A stretch of 64,000 nucleotides of DNA. Source: Centrapalus pauciflorus. Lineage: Eukaryota; Streptophyta; Magnoliopsida; Asterales; Asteraceae. The notes below the pieces were generated by a model. The model saw only the letters and a program-made list of their open reading frames with translations. It made no database searches and had not been told where the DNA came from. Location: NCBI GenBank assembly GCA_020465985.1, contig JAANYP010002044.1:1-64000 (forward strand). The letters run 5' to 3'. This document shows positions 29,785 to 39,877 of this stretch, in pieces. Each line of letters starts with the position of its first letter. Position 1 is the first letter of the stretch. A program made the position numbers and the translations under genes.

Positions 29785-32661
29785 ATGTCAAACCTTCAGA
29801 AATTCCTTGAGATGGATCACGAAGTTGGGAAGGCAAATGCACCGCCAAAGCTGATGAAAGTTGAGGACTATTACTGGTGGAAGGACAGATTTACGGATTT
29901 TGTACGATTCAACGATATGCGCATGTGGGTGTGCATAGATGAAGGGTACATTCCACCAGTATCTGAGGTTGAAGGCCGTCAAAAGGTTTTGTCATACCAG
30001 ATGATGAAAGAGGATGACAAGAAACTATTTGAAGCTGAAAACAAGGCTTTCTCCATTATCCGTATGGCGTTACCTCAAGATATCTTGCACACATTTCGGA
30101 CTCAAAGGACGTCGAAAGAACTTTGGGAATCTCTCCAGAAAAGGTGTGAGGGTAATCCACGAGTACGTAGAAAGCGTACAGAGCTGTTGACCCAACAGTT
30201 TGCGATTTTCAAGGCTCTTAAGGATGAACAGTTAGATGATATTATCACAAGGTTCTATCATCTGATAACAGAGCTTGAAAGTCATGGCATTGAATACTCG
30301 GACACTGACAAGAACAACAAGCTTCTTGATGCCCTACCAGCCAAATGGGCTATGTACGTGGCCATGATTAAGCTTAATGAAGACAAGTATTTTGCTCAAT
30401 CACTTGATGACATCGTGGGAACGTTGCGGGCATATCACTTCGAGATGATTAAGGCTGAGACTGATTACGAGCAAGTCCAGAATCCGGCTATGTATTTTGG
30501 AAAGACATCTAAATCTTCAGTGACAGCTGAACCGAAGAGTGCTACAGCGTTTTTCACCGGAGAAACGTCATCGCCACCTGAGTCCGAAGACTCACTGAAT
30601 CGTGCGTTCTTAGGGTTAGGAAGATCGGAAGAATCGCAACCTCAAGTCCAACAGGCATCGACCAGTCAGAGCTATTCGAAGATGCCGATGAGCGCAAAGT
30701 CCGCAGAAGAACATTTGAATCTGCTTGCTTCCTTTGTGGCAGCTTATGGAAATTGTGTTCAAGGTAAAATCAATGACCCAGCTCTATGGGATGAAGATTA
30801 CGATCAGGTCGACCCTGATGACTTAGAGGAAATGGATCTTAAGTGGCAACTGGCCATGGTGACCCAGAGGGTTAAAAGATTCATCAAGCGAACTAGGAGG
30901 AATCTGCAAATGAACAACAAAGGGATAGGATTTGATAAGTCTAAGGTCAAATGCTACAACTGTCAGGGATTGGGACACTTCGCCAGGGAGTGTCAAAGAC
31001 CGAAGGTAGACTCATACCAAGGACAGAGTCAGCATCAAGGACAGTACCAAAATCAGTCCCAACAGAGATATCTTCCGAGTTCTTCATCTGGTCAAGCCAA
31101 TCTAGCTGGTCTAATATCCAATGTCACTTCTGACAGACAGCTAGATGGTACTTATGACTGGAGTTCACATCCTGAGTCCAATGCTAGAGCTTTCATGGCT
31201 GAAGTTACGGAGAATGGTTGTGAAGAAGACGAGCAGACCACAAGGGACAGCAGTCCGATGTGGGTAGAGAAAGCGAATGATCAGACCGTGCTGGAGTTTG
31301 CTGCTCAGATGGCCAACGTGGAATCTGATAACTCTAAGGTTAGTCTTTCTTATTCTCTATTTCGTGAATTATGTGCTTTATGTGTTAGTTCTAACGATAG
31401 GTTAAATCTAGTCTTAGACTCACATAAGACCATAGCTGCTCAAAATGAAAATTTAAAAATTGAAAATGCTAGCCTAAATGATATAAAGCAAGATTTAAAA
31501 GAAAAGCTTAAGGCTGATGCTCAAGATGTAATAGTTCTAAAAGACAAACTGAGTGAGCAGTGTGTTAGGATAGAGCTTATGTATGAGCACGTAGAGGCCT
31601 TGACCAAAAGTCTGAAAGATAAGGACATAGAGCTAGCCGAGACCAAGGTTAAGGTAGCAGAGGCAAATAGCAAGCTGGAAAAGTTTAGGAATTCGAGCCT
31701 AAACCTAGGGAAAGTCTTAGATGCCCAAAGACAGTCTAAGAAGCCTGTAGGTCTAGGTTTTCACGAAATTCCTCCACCGTTCAATGCAAACTATGTGCCT
31801 CAGCCTCAGGAGAAAACTGACAACTCAGTAGACTTAGAGGACCTACCTGAACCGACACCTGAGCCTACAGTTGATAATGCACCTAAGGTGGCTGACTCAA
31901 CCGTCAAGGTCAAGGAAGTGAAATTTGTGTCTTCCTCCAGTGAAACACCTGCAGGAAAACAGAAGATTTCATGGGCTGACCAGGTCGAAGAGACAGACAC
32001 TATAGATGTACCAAAGGAAATAGACACTAGTGAGACACCTAGATCTAAGGGACCAACCAAAAAGTCCATGGATAAGATGTCTTGCTTTAGATGTCACGAG
32101 AAAGGGCATGTTGCTTCTCACTGTCCAAATAGGAAAGCAGATGTTACCCCTAAGACAGTGAACCCAACACCTGTTAAGCCCTCAACAAGTGTGGCGAGCA
32201 CGAGTAGTTCTCAGAGTACCGAGAAAACTGTGCAGGCCGCACCAAAACCTGTTGTGAAACAAACACCGGTTAAGGTTGGACCAAAAGAAGTGGTTAGGAC
32301 AAATTCACCGAATCGTGTCATTAATCAATCTAGGTCAGCACCTCAACAAGTCTATAGGAGCACCACACCTAGCAGGTCACACACTCCAGTTAGGTCACAT
32401 ACTCCTGTTAGACAATATGTTCCGGTAAGAGCTCAGGGATCACAGTCTGAAATGAATTATAATAAGACTTATTCTAGAGCACCACAACAAATGCCTACTC
32501 AAAGGCAAAGAGTGAATCTAAATCACTCGGCACCACAACAGAATTCAGTTCAAAGGCCCAAGTCACCTGAAAGGCGAGATGGGTACTTGAAAGAGTTCAC
32601 GTATGTGGACGAGAATGGTATTACCAAGTCAGTCATGGCTTGGGTTCCCCGTGATAACTAA
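29785..32661 (+). CDS. D1 gag polyprotein, 958 codons, intact
   Basis: Capsid/nucleocapsid precursor. Starts MSNLQKFLEM. UBN2-type gag region at about residues 20-225 (DYYWWKDRFTDFVRFNDMRMW, a tryptophan-rich start; KELWESLQKRCEGNPRVRRK; LLDALPAKW). A CCHC knuckle CYNCQGLGHFARECQ is near 390. A coiled-coil stretch at about 530-650 has heptads (VLKDKLSEQCVRIELMYEHVE). A second knuckle CFRCHEKGHVASHC is near 767. A basic Ser/Pro/Arg-rich tail has repeated RSHTPVR. It ends TAA 32659-32661. Pol follows in the same frame after this single stop. Length and two-knuckle plan parallel A gag despite little sequence identity. No disabling change is visible. Confidence 0.94.
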   Translation: MSNLQKFLEMDHEVGKANAPPKLMKVEDYYWWKDRFTDFVRFNDMRMWVCIDEGYIPPVSEVEGRQKVLSYQMMKEDDKKLFEAENKAFSIIRMALPQDILHTFRTQRTSKELWESLQKRCEGNPRVRRKRTELLTQQFAIFKALKDEQLDDIITRFYHLITELESHGIEYSDTDKNNKLLDALPAKWAMYVAMIKLNEDKYFAQSLDDIVGTLRAYHFEMIKAETDYEQVQNPAMYFGKTSKSSVTAEPKSATAFFTGETSSPPESEDSLNRAFLGLGRSEESQPQVQQASTSQSYSKMPMSAKSAEEHLNLLASFVAAYGNCVQGKINDPALWDEDYDQVDPDDLEEMDLKWQLAMVTQRVKRFIKRTRRNLQMNNKGIGFDKSKVKCYNCQGLGHFARECQRPKVDSYQGQSQHQGQYQNQSQQRYLPSSSSGQANLAGLISNVTSDRQLDGTYDWSSHPESNARAFMAEVTENGCEEDEQTTRDSSPMWVEKANDQTVLEFAAQMANVESDNSKVSLSYSLFRELCALCVSSNDRLNLVLDSHKTIAAQNENLKIENASLNDIKQDLKEKLKADAQDVIVLKDKLSEQCVRIELMYEHVEALTKSLKDKDIELAETKVKVAEANSKLEKFRNSSLNLGKVLDAQRQSKKPVGLGFHEIPPPFNANYVPQPQEKTDNSVDLEDLPEPTPEPTVDNAPKVADSTVKVKEVKFVSSSSETPAGKQKISWADQVEETDTIDVPKEIDTSETPRSKGPTKKSMDKMSCFRCHEKGHVASHCPNRKADVTPKTVNPTPVKPSTSVASTSSSQSTEKTVQAAPKPVVKQTPVKVGPKEVVRTNSPNRVINQSRSAPQQVYRSTTPSRSHTPVRSHTPVRQYVPVRAQGSQSEMNYNKTYSRAPQQMPTQRQRVNLNHSAPQQNSVQRPKSPERRDGYLKEFTYVDENGITKSVMAWVPRDN

Positions 32662-32682
32662 CCTATTTTCTTTCATGTGCAG
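32425..32682 (+). promoter_or_regulatory. Candidate gag-pol intron (donor 32425, branch 32656-32662, acceptor 32682)
   Basis: Donor-like CCG|GTAAGA; AACTAAC containing the gag stop; a pyrimidine-rich CCTATTTTCTTTC; ATGTGCAG|GAG. The length is 258 nt, phase 0 at both ends, so removal would fuse gag to pol in frame and delete the stop. Simple stop readthrough is an equally open alternative, since pol is in the same frame. No RNA evidence is available. Confidence 0.4.
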
Positions 32683-35600
32683 GAGATAACTACCGGTCCA
32701 AACAACAAGTGGTTCGTCGACAGTGGTTGCTCCAGGCACATGACGGGGGAAAGAAGTCTTCTCACAGACTTCAAGGGGGGTAATAGGGGATTCGTATCAT
32801 TCGCGGGCAACAAAGGAGGAAATATCACTGGAACTGGAGAAGTCACTAATGGGACGATTACATTGGATCAAGTTTATCACGTTGATAAACTGGTTCATAA
32901 TCTCATTAGTGTATCTCAAATCTGTGATAAGAAGAACTCGGTGTTATTTACTGGCACTGAGGCGTTAGTGCTAAAGCCGGGATTCAAGATACCTGAAGAT
33001 TGGATATTGATGCGGGCTCCAAGGAAGAATGACTTGTACATGCTCGATATGAACAAGCCAGATAATTCGATGGGTCCGATCTGCTTACTATCAAAAGCTT
33101 CGGAGACGGAATCGGTTTTGTGGCACAGACGCATGGCTCACTTGCACCTAAGGAAAATGAACTACATAACGAAGAATGGTTTGGTGCAAGGTGTGCCTCT
33201 GAAGAGCTTTCAGTTTGAAGACAAGTGTCTACCGTGCATGAAGGGCAAGCAACATAAAAAGACACACAAGTCCAAGAAGCTGAACTCTATAACCTCGACA
33301 TTCGATTTGTTGCATATGGACCTTTTCGGCCCTATCAACAAAAGGAGTATAGGAGGTAGTTGGTTTTGCTTAGTTATCACTGACGATTACTCACGGTTTT
33401 CATGGGTTTTCTTTTTAGGTACGAAGGACGAGACGGCTACAAAGCTCATCGGGTTCTTAGACCAAGTGGAAAACTCCTACGGAACAAGGGTTAAACATAT
33501 TCGTAGTGATAATGGGACTGAATTTAAAAACTCTGTAATTGGTGTATATTGCCTATCAAAGGGCATCGTGCATCAATTCAGTGCACCATATGAACCTCAA
33601 CAGAATGGGGTGGCCGAACGTAAAAACAGAACATTGATTGAGGCTGCAAGGACTATGCTTTCGGATTCAAAGCTTCCTACCATGTTTTGGGGGGAGGCAG
33701 TGAATACCGCGTGCCACATTTTAAATAGAGTCCTTACAGTCAAATCATTGAACAAAACATGTTATGAAATTTTGAATAAACGGCCACCTAACTTAACTGG
33801 ATTCGAACCGTTTGGAGTACCATGCACACTTTTAAGGACAAAACATCAACCGAAGTTTGGTGAAAAGGCTGACGAAGGATACTTCCTAGGTTATGTGCCA
33901 AACTCACCAAACAAACGGGTGTTTAACAAAACAACTGGTACTGTGGAGATTGTGTATAATATTGAAGTCACAAGTTATACACATGAACCCCAAACTGGTC
34001 CGGAATGGATATTTGACTATGATAAGTTATTTGAGTCATTTAACATTCCTCTGGATGATAATGCAGGTACAATCGAGAAGGACTTGGCGACGTTGCATCT
34101 GAACGACGATGGCCAAATCTTTCCAAGGACCACGTTCGAATCTACGTCCGAGCCTACTGCGACTGAAGATGGGTCTCCAGAAGTTGCTGATCAAGAGACA
34201 CCTACCAATGAGAATCAGACTCAAGCTTCAAGTTCTGCCTCTGAGGAAAACGTCCGTGAGGAAGAAAACGTAGAAGCTGAGCCTGTTCCCCCTTTAGGTG
34301 AAATAGGATCCAACTTAGGAGATAATCTAAGGGTTGATGAAATAGAGACCTCTAGGATTAACAAGAACCATCCAATAGATAGCATCATAGGAAATCCTAA
34401 CGAGGGTGTGAGGACTCGGAGTAGTGTAAATAACAACACTGTGTTGTTGTCGATGATAAACGACTCTGAGGCATATCACACATGTCTATATTCATGTTTC
34501 ATATCGCAAGTAGAGCCCAAAAATGTGCAAATGGCACTTAAGGACAACTCCTGGGTTGAAGCGATGCAGGAAGAACTTTCACAATTTAGGAAACTAGAAG
34601 TGTGGGAGTTAGTTCCGTTACCTCGAGGGGAGATTGCAATAGGAACCAAATGGGTTTTTAAGTGCAAAAGAGACGATCGGGGTATAGTCACGCGCAACAA
34701 GGCGAGATTAGTTGTAAAGGGTTTCAACCAAGAGGAGGGAATCGATTACAACGAAGTGTTTGCACCAGTAGCAAGGTTAGAAGCAATTAGGTTGTTTTTA
34801 GCTTTTGCCTCCTTCAAAGGATTTAAAGTATATCAATTAGATGTTAAGAGTGCTTTCCTGTATGGGAAAGTGAAGGAGTTGGTGTATGTAGAACAACCGC
34901 CCGGGTTTACAGATCCTAAATATCCTGATAGAGTATATCGCTTAGATAAGGCTCTTTATGGATTACATCAGGCACCTAGGGCATGGTATGAGACTCTATC
35001 CAACCATCTGTTAGAAAATGGCTTTGAGAGGGGTAGGATAGATAGTACTCTATTTGTGAAGAGAAAGGGAGATCACTTTATCTTGGTACAAGTGTACGTC
35101 GATGATATCATTTTTGGATCATCAGACGAACAGATGTGCAAAGATTTCGAGAAGGTTATGAAGTCTAAGTTCGAGATGAGTGCTATGGGAGAGTTGAATT
35201 TCTTTTTAGGGTTACAAGTTGACCAAAAGAAGGAAGGGATGTTTATCCATCAAACTAAGTATGTCTATGACATATTAGAACGGTTTGGGATGGAGGGAAC
35301 TAAGTTGACTGCCCATTTCAGCACGCCGATTCAAGTGAATCACAATCTCGGGCCGGGTACCGAAAGTGATTCCGATGTGGATCCGACTTTATATCGGGCC
35401 ATGATTGGGTCACTTATGTATTTAACTGCTTCAAGACCTGATATTATGTTTGCTGTGTGTATTTGTGCTAGGTTTCAAGCGAATCCGAAGGAGATGCATA
35501 TGAAAGCTGTGAAGCGGATTCTACGATACCTCAAGTCGAAACCGAAGCTGGGACTTTGGTATCACGCGGAGGGAGATCTAGAGTTGGAGGCGTTCAAAGA

Positions 35601-36051
35601 TTCGGACTACGGAGGATGCAGCTTGACGCGCAAATCAACGACTGGAGGTTGTCAGTTCCTCGGAGGGAGATTGGTGTCCTGGCAATGCAAGAAACAAACA
35701 TCGGTAGCCGTGTCAACGTGCGAGGCCGAGTATGTAGCTGCTGGTAGTTGCTGTTCACAGGTTCTGTGGATACAACAACAATTGCGGGATTACGGTTTGG
35801 CTTACACTCAAACTCCAATTAGGATAGACAATCAATCTACAATTGCGATAACAAATAATCCAGTTAAACACAGTAAAACAAAGCACATAGACATAAGGCA
35901 TCATTTTATTCGTGATTGTGCTGAAAAGAACTTAATCAAACTGGTAAAGGTGGCAACAGAAGATAATAATGCTGATTTATTTACCAAAGCGTTTGATAAG
36001 TCACGGTTTGAGTATTTAATTCAACTGAATGGAATGCGCAACCCAGAGTAA
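32662..36051 (+). CDS. D1 pol polyprotein, about 1120 codons, intact
   Basis: No ATG opens the frame; it follows the gag stop in frame, so it needs readthrough or splicing (the mature part probably starts near CAG|GAG 32683). Residues counted from 32677: protease VDSGCSRHMTG near 14-24; GAG-pre-integrase WHRRMAHL ... CLPCMKGKQ about 149-190; integrase core with D, D, E in HMDLFGP, IRSDNGTEF, NGVAERKNR about 210-325; RT GTKWVFKCKRDDRG to LGLQVDQ with YVDD at about 807-810; RNase H KDSDYGGCSLTRKSTTGG, STCEAEYVAAGS, KHIDIRHHFIRD, ADLFTKAFD. It ends with stop at 36049-36051. All catalytic residues that I can recognise are present. This is the only complete copia pol in the window. Confidence 0.94.
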   Translation, partial: PIFFHVQEITTGPNNKWFVDSGCSRHMTGERSLLTDFKGGNRGFVSFAGNKGGNITGTGEVTNGTITLDQVYHVDKLVHNLISVSQICDKKNSVLFTGTEALVLKPGFKIPEDWILMRAPRKNDLYMLDMNKPDNSMGPICLLSKASETESVLWHRRMAHLHLRKMNYITKNGLVQGVPLKSFQFEDKCLPCMKGKQHKKTHKSKKLNSITSTFDLLHMDLFGPINKRSIGGSWFCLVITDDYSRFSWVFFLGTKDETATKLIGFLDQVENSYGTRVKHIRSDNGTEFKNSVIGVYCLSKGIVHQFSAPYEPQQNGVAERKNRTLIEAARTMLSDSKLPTMFWGEAVNTACHILNRVLTVKSLNKTCYEILNKRPPNLTGFEPFGVPCTLLRTKHQPKFGEKADEGYFLGYVPNSPNKRVFNKTTGTVEIVYNIEVTSYTHEPQTGPEWIFDYDKLFESFNIPLDDNAGTIEKDLATLHLNDDGQIFPRTTFESTSEPTATEDGSPEVADQETPTNENQTQASSSASEENVREEENVEAEPVPPLGEIGSNLGDNLRVDEIETSRINKNHPIDSIIGNPNEGVRTRSSVNNNTVLLSMINDSEAYHTCLYSCFISQVEPKNVQMALKDNSWVEAMQEELSQFRKLEVWELVPLPRGEIAIGTKWVFKCKRDDRGIVTRNKARLVVKGFNQEEGIDYNEVFAPVARLEAIRLFLAFASFKGFKVYQLDVKSAFLYGKVKELVYVEQPPGFTDPKYPDRVYRLDKALYGLHQAPRAWYETLSNHLLENGFERGRIDSTLFVKRKGDHFILVQVYVDDIIFGSSDEQMCKDFEKVMKSKFEMSAMGELNFFLGLQVDQKKEGMFIHQTKYVYDILERFGMEGTKLTAHFSTPIQVNHNLGPGTESDSDVDPTLYRAMIGSLMYLTASRPDIMFAVCICARFQANPKEMHMKAVKRILRYLKSKPKLGLWYHAEGDLELEAFKDSDYGGCSLTRKSTTGGCQFLGGRLVSWQCKKQTSVAVSTCEAEYVAAGSCCSQVLWIQQQLRDYGLAYTQTPIRIDNQSTIAITNNPVKHSKTKHIDIRHHFIRDCAEKNLIKLVKVATEDNNADLFTKAFDKSRFEYLIQLNGMRNPE

Positions 36052-37552
36052 TTTGACCTTAGTAGTAGTAAGTTTATTTTCTTTGAGAGTAGTAGTATTT
36101 CTTTCTTTACAGTAGTCTGCTATTTTAGGTAAGTTTCTAATTTAGGAAAGTTTCTATTTTTAGTAAGTTTCTATTTTTAGTAAGTTAGTAGGTTAGCTTA
36201 GTTTACTGCTTTTTGCTATGAAAAACAAAAGAAAAAAGAGAGAAAATTACAAAAATACAAAAAAAAAGAGAATATCAGAAAAGGAGTTAAGTCTTAGATA
36301 CATAGGTTCAAAGTGACGAAAATTAGCACCGTCGTTACAGACTCTAAGTATTTAGGCTTTCACACATAATGCAACTAAATCCTAAGTGTTATACTTTATT
36401 TAGTTTGATGTGTTGGTAGGCATAATACATATAGGGAATCTCAAGGCTAATAAAATATTCTAGAAAAAGTCAAGCGTGTCACTAACTTAGATGTACGACC
36501 AATCGGTCTTAATTTTTATGTACAAGACATACAAACATTAAGTCTAAATGAGGTATGCAAACTTTCTGGGGATGTATGGCAACATCAAATACATCTGAAA
36601 ATGGAAAGAATAGAAATATCATGTAAAACTGAGAGTCGATAACATGCAACTCTGTTGTACGTAAGTACAGACCTGTTGTCTCTGTTTAGATTCGGGTTAG
36701 CAGACATGTCGCTTTGTTGTACGTCAGTACAGACCTGTCACTGCTATCTGCCTAACTTTAAAATAAACCTTAAGTCGAACTAAGACACTTTGTTGTATGA
36801 GAATACAGACCTGTGTCCGATGTTTGTCTTTAAAGAAAGTTTGCAAATACCAACAAGTTAGAATTTTTGTCTGTGTGCCTTGATCATAAAAGTATGTCTA
36901 TGTCTGAGTCACGTAAGATAATTTCCTGATAAATAAAAAGGCCAAGGGATATTCCGAAATGTAGAATGCTTAACAGGGTAAAATACCAATAATCGGCTAA
37001 ATGGGTATGTCACGACAAACAATCAAAGGAATTCAAAAAATTCCTAAGTGTGAAAGTTGAAGTACTGAAAGTTAGTATTGGACATCGCTATCTGATTGAA
37101 CCTTTCTTAGACTATACTCATCAAAAATATGTTGTTAAGTATTTAGCTTAGATTGTAAATTTTTTTTCTTAAGTCTAGATTAAATTTTTGGTCAAAATTT
37201 TATTTTACTTTATTTTATTTTATTTTATTTTTACTTTAGTTTATTTTATTTTATCTTATTTAGGGTTAGTTTAATTTTTACTTAGGTAAAAGGTCAAAAG
37301 TTACTGAGGGTGCATTCAAAGTTGGATAAAATAAACATTGCGTGAAATATCTGTTGCTTAGGGTAAAAGAGTTGGCATAGTTTATCTGGTTACACAATAC
37401 CGTAGAAAAAAGTTGGAAAAGTTGAAGTTATTTCAAAATCTTCGAAATTTTTCTAAGTGTTTGGTAGTTTCGAATCTAGGACAGACTCGAAGTGGTAAGA
37501 CTTCGAATCTGTCAGTAGATTCGACTAGGGACTTAGACTCGAAGGTTGGTAG
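36052..37552 (+). other. D1 long noncoding stretch after pol
   Basis: About 1.5 kb without a credible gene. Contains a tandem TTCTATTTTTAGTAAG block (36126-36185); three 25-bp repeats of the type CTTTGTTGTACGTNAGTACAGACCTG at 36651-36675, 36712-36737 and 36788-36813; and a TTTTA microsatellite at about 37195-37262. The second half regains TTCGAATCT words. Confidence 0.75.
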
Positions 37553-38290
37553 TATAAATAGGTCAACAGTGAAGTCATTTATTTCTTACTGTTCTCGATT
37601 CTACTTCCTCGAATCTATTCAGGCGATCTCGAATCTATTTCTCGAATCTACCGTATTTCACATAAACGACATTTCATCGAGTCTAAAGCTATTATGTTCG
37701 ATTCTACACTCATATCTAGGTATAATCAACCGGATTGTACAAGATTTTGGTAGTTTTATACACAATTTTGGGCTTAAACATCACATTTTGAAGTTCTATG
37801 GGTCAAAATTGGGTTTTTGCTAAATAACTAAGTTTGGACCTATAAAAGATCAAATTAAAGACATAAATCAATGATTAGAACCTAGTTGAACTAATGTATG
37901 TGATTTACCAAGTTCAAAATGGTTAAAATCTTGGGTTTTTGTTGAAAATTCATAAGTCGGGGCTTCGAGTCTGTTCATGGATTTTCGAATCTGTTCATAG
38001 GTTTCTCAAATCTATCATTAGATTCGAGATGACAATGATATTCGAATCTGTCCATTAGACTCGAAAAGGGACTCTTCGAATATGTCCATTACATTCGAAT
38101 ATGGACTCTTCGAATCTGTTACCTTCGAATCTGTACTTTATTTAATTTCTTTAAGTTAAATTTTATTAAACTTGTGGAAATTTAATTGTGTTAGATTTTG
38201 TATTTAATAAAGTACAAAATTAAACAGATTTGAACTTAAACAAGTTTATTGATTTTTAATAATTCTAACAGTTTTATGTATTGTGCAGAT
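37553..38290 (+). promoter_or_regulatory. Candidate D1 ORF3 promoter and 5' UTR intron
   Basis: TATAAATA at 37553-37560 lies between long TTCGAATCT-word arrays. Downstream, CTAG|GTATAA (donor at 37720) and TTCTAAC ... TTTTATGTATTGTGCAG (acceptor AG 37-38 nt into line 38281, about 38287-38288) would bound an intron of about 569 nt ending two bases before the ORF3 ATG at 38291. All inferred from sequence. A 136-codon frame across 37413-37823 looks fortuitous. Confidence 0.4.
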
Positions 38291-39877
38291 ATGGCGCTTC
38301 GTGCTTTTGTTCCTAAGCACAATATGGTACTTAATCCAGCTCATAACATCCCTGAAGCGCAGGGTTTTCGAGAAGTTTTAGATTTTCTAGCAGAGTCTAG
38401 GATCAGCTATGCATTATATCACAATATTCCGATTGTGATTTCATATGTGCGTCAATTTTACGATCATTTACAGGTGGACTGTACTGTCACCCCGACAGTT
38501 TTAAGAACCAGAATTGCTGGTCAACCTCTGGTTTTCTCAGCAGATATTTTGCGTCAAGTACTGCAGTTGGGTTCACAAGAACAAGAAGACGGGCCTATAG
38601 ACTTTCCTTTAAGTATTAGGCAAGCAGCGTTTTTGCGAATGGGCTATAGTTTGGACGTTACAAAATCATCTTATATGAAAAGCGGGTTGATAGGGCAGTG
38701 GCGATTTTTGGTCCACGTGTTCATGGTTTGTTTTGCGCCTAAGAAGGCTGGATTCGATTACATCGTCTCAAAGATCCAATCTGGGGTGATTGCCATGGTG
38801 TACAATAAGAAGTTCAGCTTCTCACAGCTGTTTTTCTCGGAATTCATCCATCAAATTACTGCTCCTGAGAGAGAAAGATTCCTACTGTATCCTAGGTTTG
38901 TAATGATGTTGATAAGGCACTTCTTGCCTGATTTGCCACAAACAGATGATGCATTGAGCGTGAATATTATGGATAAGCGCATCTACTCTGACTGTTCCTC
39001 ACATCGAGGAAGGTTAGCGGTTCCGGTGGCGCGTCCACTATTTGGTGCAATTCTGGATAGGGAATTTCAAGCCCCGAGTAATGCCAACTGGGCAGGGGTA
39101 GTTGATGTCCAACCACAGCCACAACAACCAAGACAACCACAGCCACAACAACAACAACAACCACAGCCACCGCGTGCACAAAGGCGCAGACAAAGACCAT
39201 CTGCAAGTCAAACTCAGGCGTCTAGGCCTTCTACGAGTCAGCAACCAGAAGTGCAGGAAGCCGGGCCGTCAAATGTCCCAAATGAAGCTGATCAATTGTG
39301 CCAAACGCTAAATGAAATTTGGGAGGCAGGTCCACATGCAAATGAAGATATAGCTGCAGAGTTAGTGGGTGAATTACTTGAGCCTCCAGAGGGAGAAGAA
39401 GATGTCTTCAGAGATGTTGACGAATATGTGCCAGAGCAGACTGGCAATGATGAGTCATCATCTGCTACAGAATCAGAAGAAATGGAGGAGATCGAAGTTG
39501 AAGCTCCAGAATCAGTGTCTACAGATCCTCATATTCAAATTGGAACCTATGGTTCACGATTGATTATCAATGAAGGTGGTTCGAGGAGGCGAGAGGCCAG
39601 GGAATTGGAGGAGTCAGATTTTGAAGAAGATGAGACTGCTCAGTTGGTGACAAGGCAACGGGCCAAACGTCACAGGTTTATGCAGGGGACTTCATCACAG
39701 TCCGATGCACAACCTCCGCCTCAAACCCAGACCCAACACCAAGATACAGCTCCACCATCACCGCCACCTCAGCAACATGAACCCTACATTCCCCATCCCA
39801 TTCAATCCTGCTCCCATTCAGTCCATCCCTTCTACATCAGAAGCCTATACCGACAACCAACGAATCATGCAACTTAA
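38291..39877 (+). CDS. D1 ORF3a: post-pol additional protein, N-terminal frame
   Basis: Starts MALRAFVPKHNM right after an acceptor-like site. Residues about 20-230 form a globular domain with the same order of signatures as H1/B ORF3: an aromatic YVRQFYDHL block, VDC.V...V....RIAGQ, a DILRQVLQL helix, FLRMGYS, GQWRFLVHVFMVCFAPKKAGFD, KFSFSQLFFSEFI. A Gln/Pro-rich stretch (about 275-300), basic RRRQRPS and an acidic Glu-rich region follow. No signal peptide and no convincing membrane helix. The frame overlaps ORF3b by up to 173 nt; the true protein probably shifts to it near 39790-39810. Function unknown; known Sireviruses often carry an extra ORF here. Confidence 0.75.
   Translation: MALRAFVPKHNMVLNPAHNIPEAQGFREVLDFLAESRISYALYHNIPIVISYVRQFYDHLQVDCTVTPTVLRTRIAGQPLVFSADILRQVLQLGSQEQEDGPIDFPLSIRQAAFLRMGYSLDVTKSSYMKSGLIGQWRFLVHVFMVCFAPKKAGFDYIVSKIQSGVIAMVYNKKFSFSQLFFSEFIHQITAPERERFLLYPRFVMMLIRHFLPDLPQTDDALSVNIMDKRIYSDCSSHRGRLAVPVARPLFGAILDREFQAPSNANWAGVVDVQPQPQQPRQPQPQQQQQPQPPRAQRRRQRPSASQTQASRPSTSQQPEVQEAGPSNVPNEADQLCQTLNEIWEAGPHANEDIAAELVGELLEPPEGEEDVFRDVDEYVPEQTGNDESSSATESEEMEEIEVEAPESVSTDPHIQIGTYGSRLIINEGGSRRREARELEESDFEEDETAQLVTRQRAKRHRFMQGTSSQSDAQPPPQTQTQHQDTAPPSPPPQQHEPYIPHPIQSCSHSVHPFYIRSLYRQPTNHAT

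Noticed and set aside
37195..37262. Matrix-attachment or origin-like AT tract
   Set aside because: It is a plain TTTTA microsatellite; nothing more can be supported.
37413..37823. 136-codon frame upstream of D1 ORF3
   Set aside because: It lies in the TTCGAATCT word array, has no recognisable domain, and its repeats explain its openness (SNL, ESI, LES recurring).
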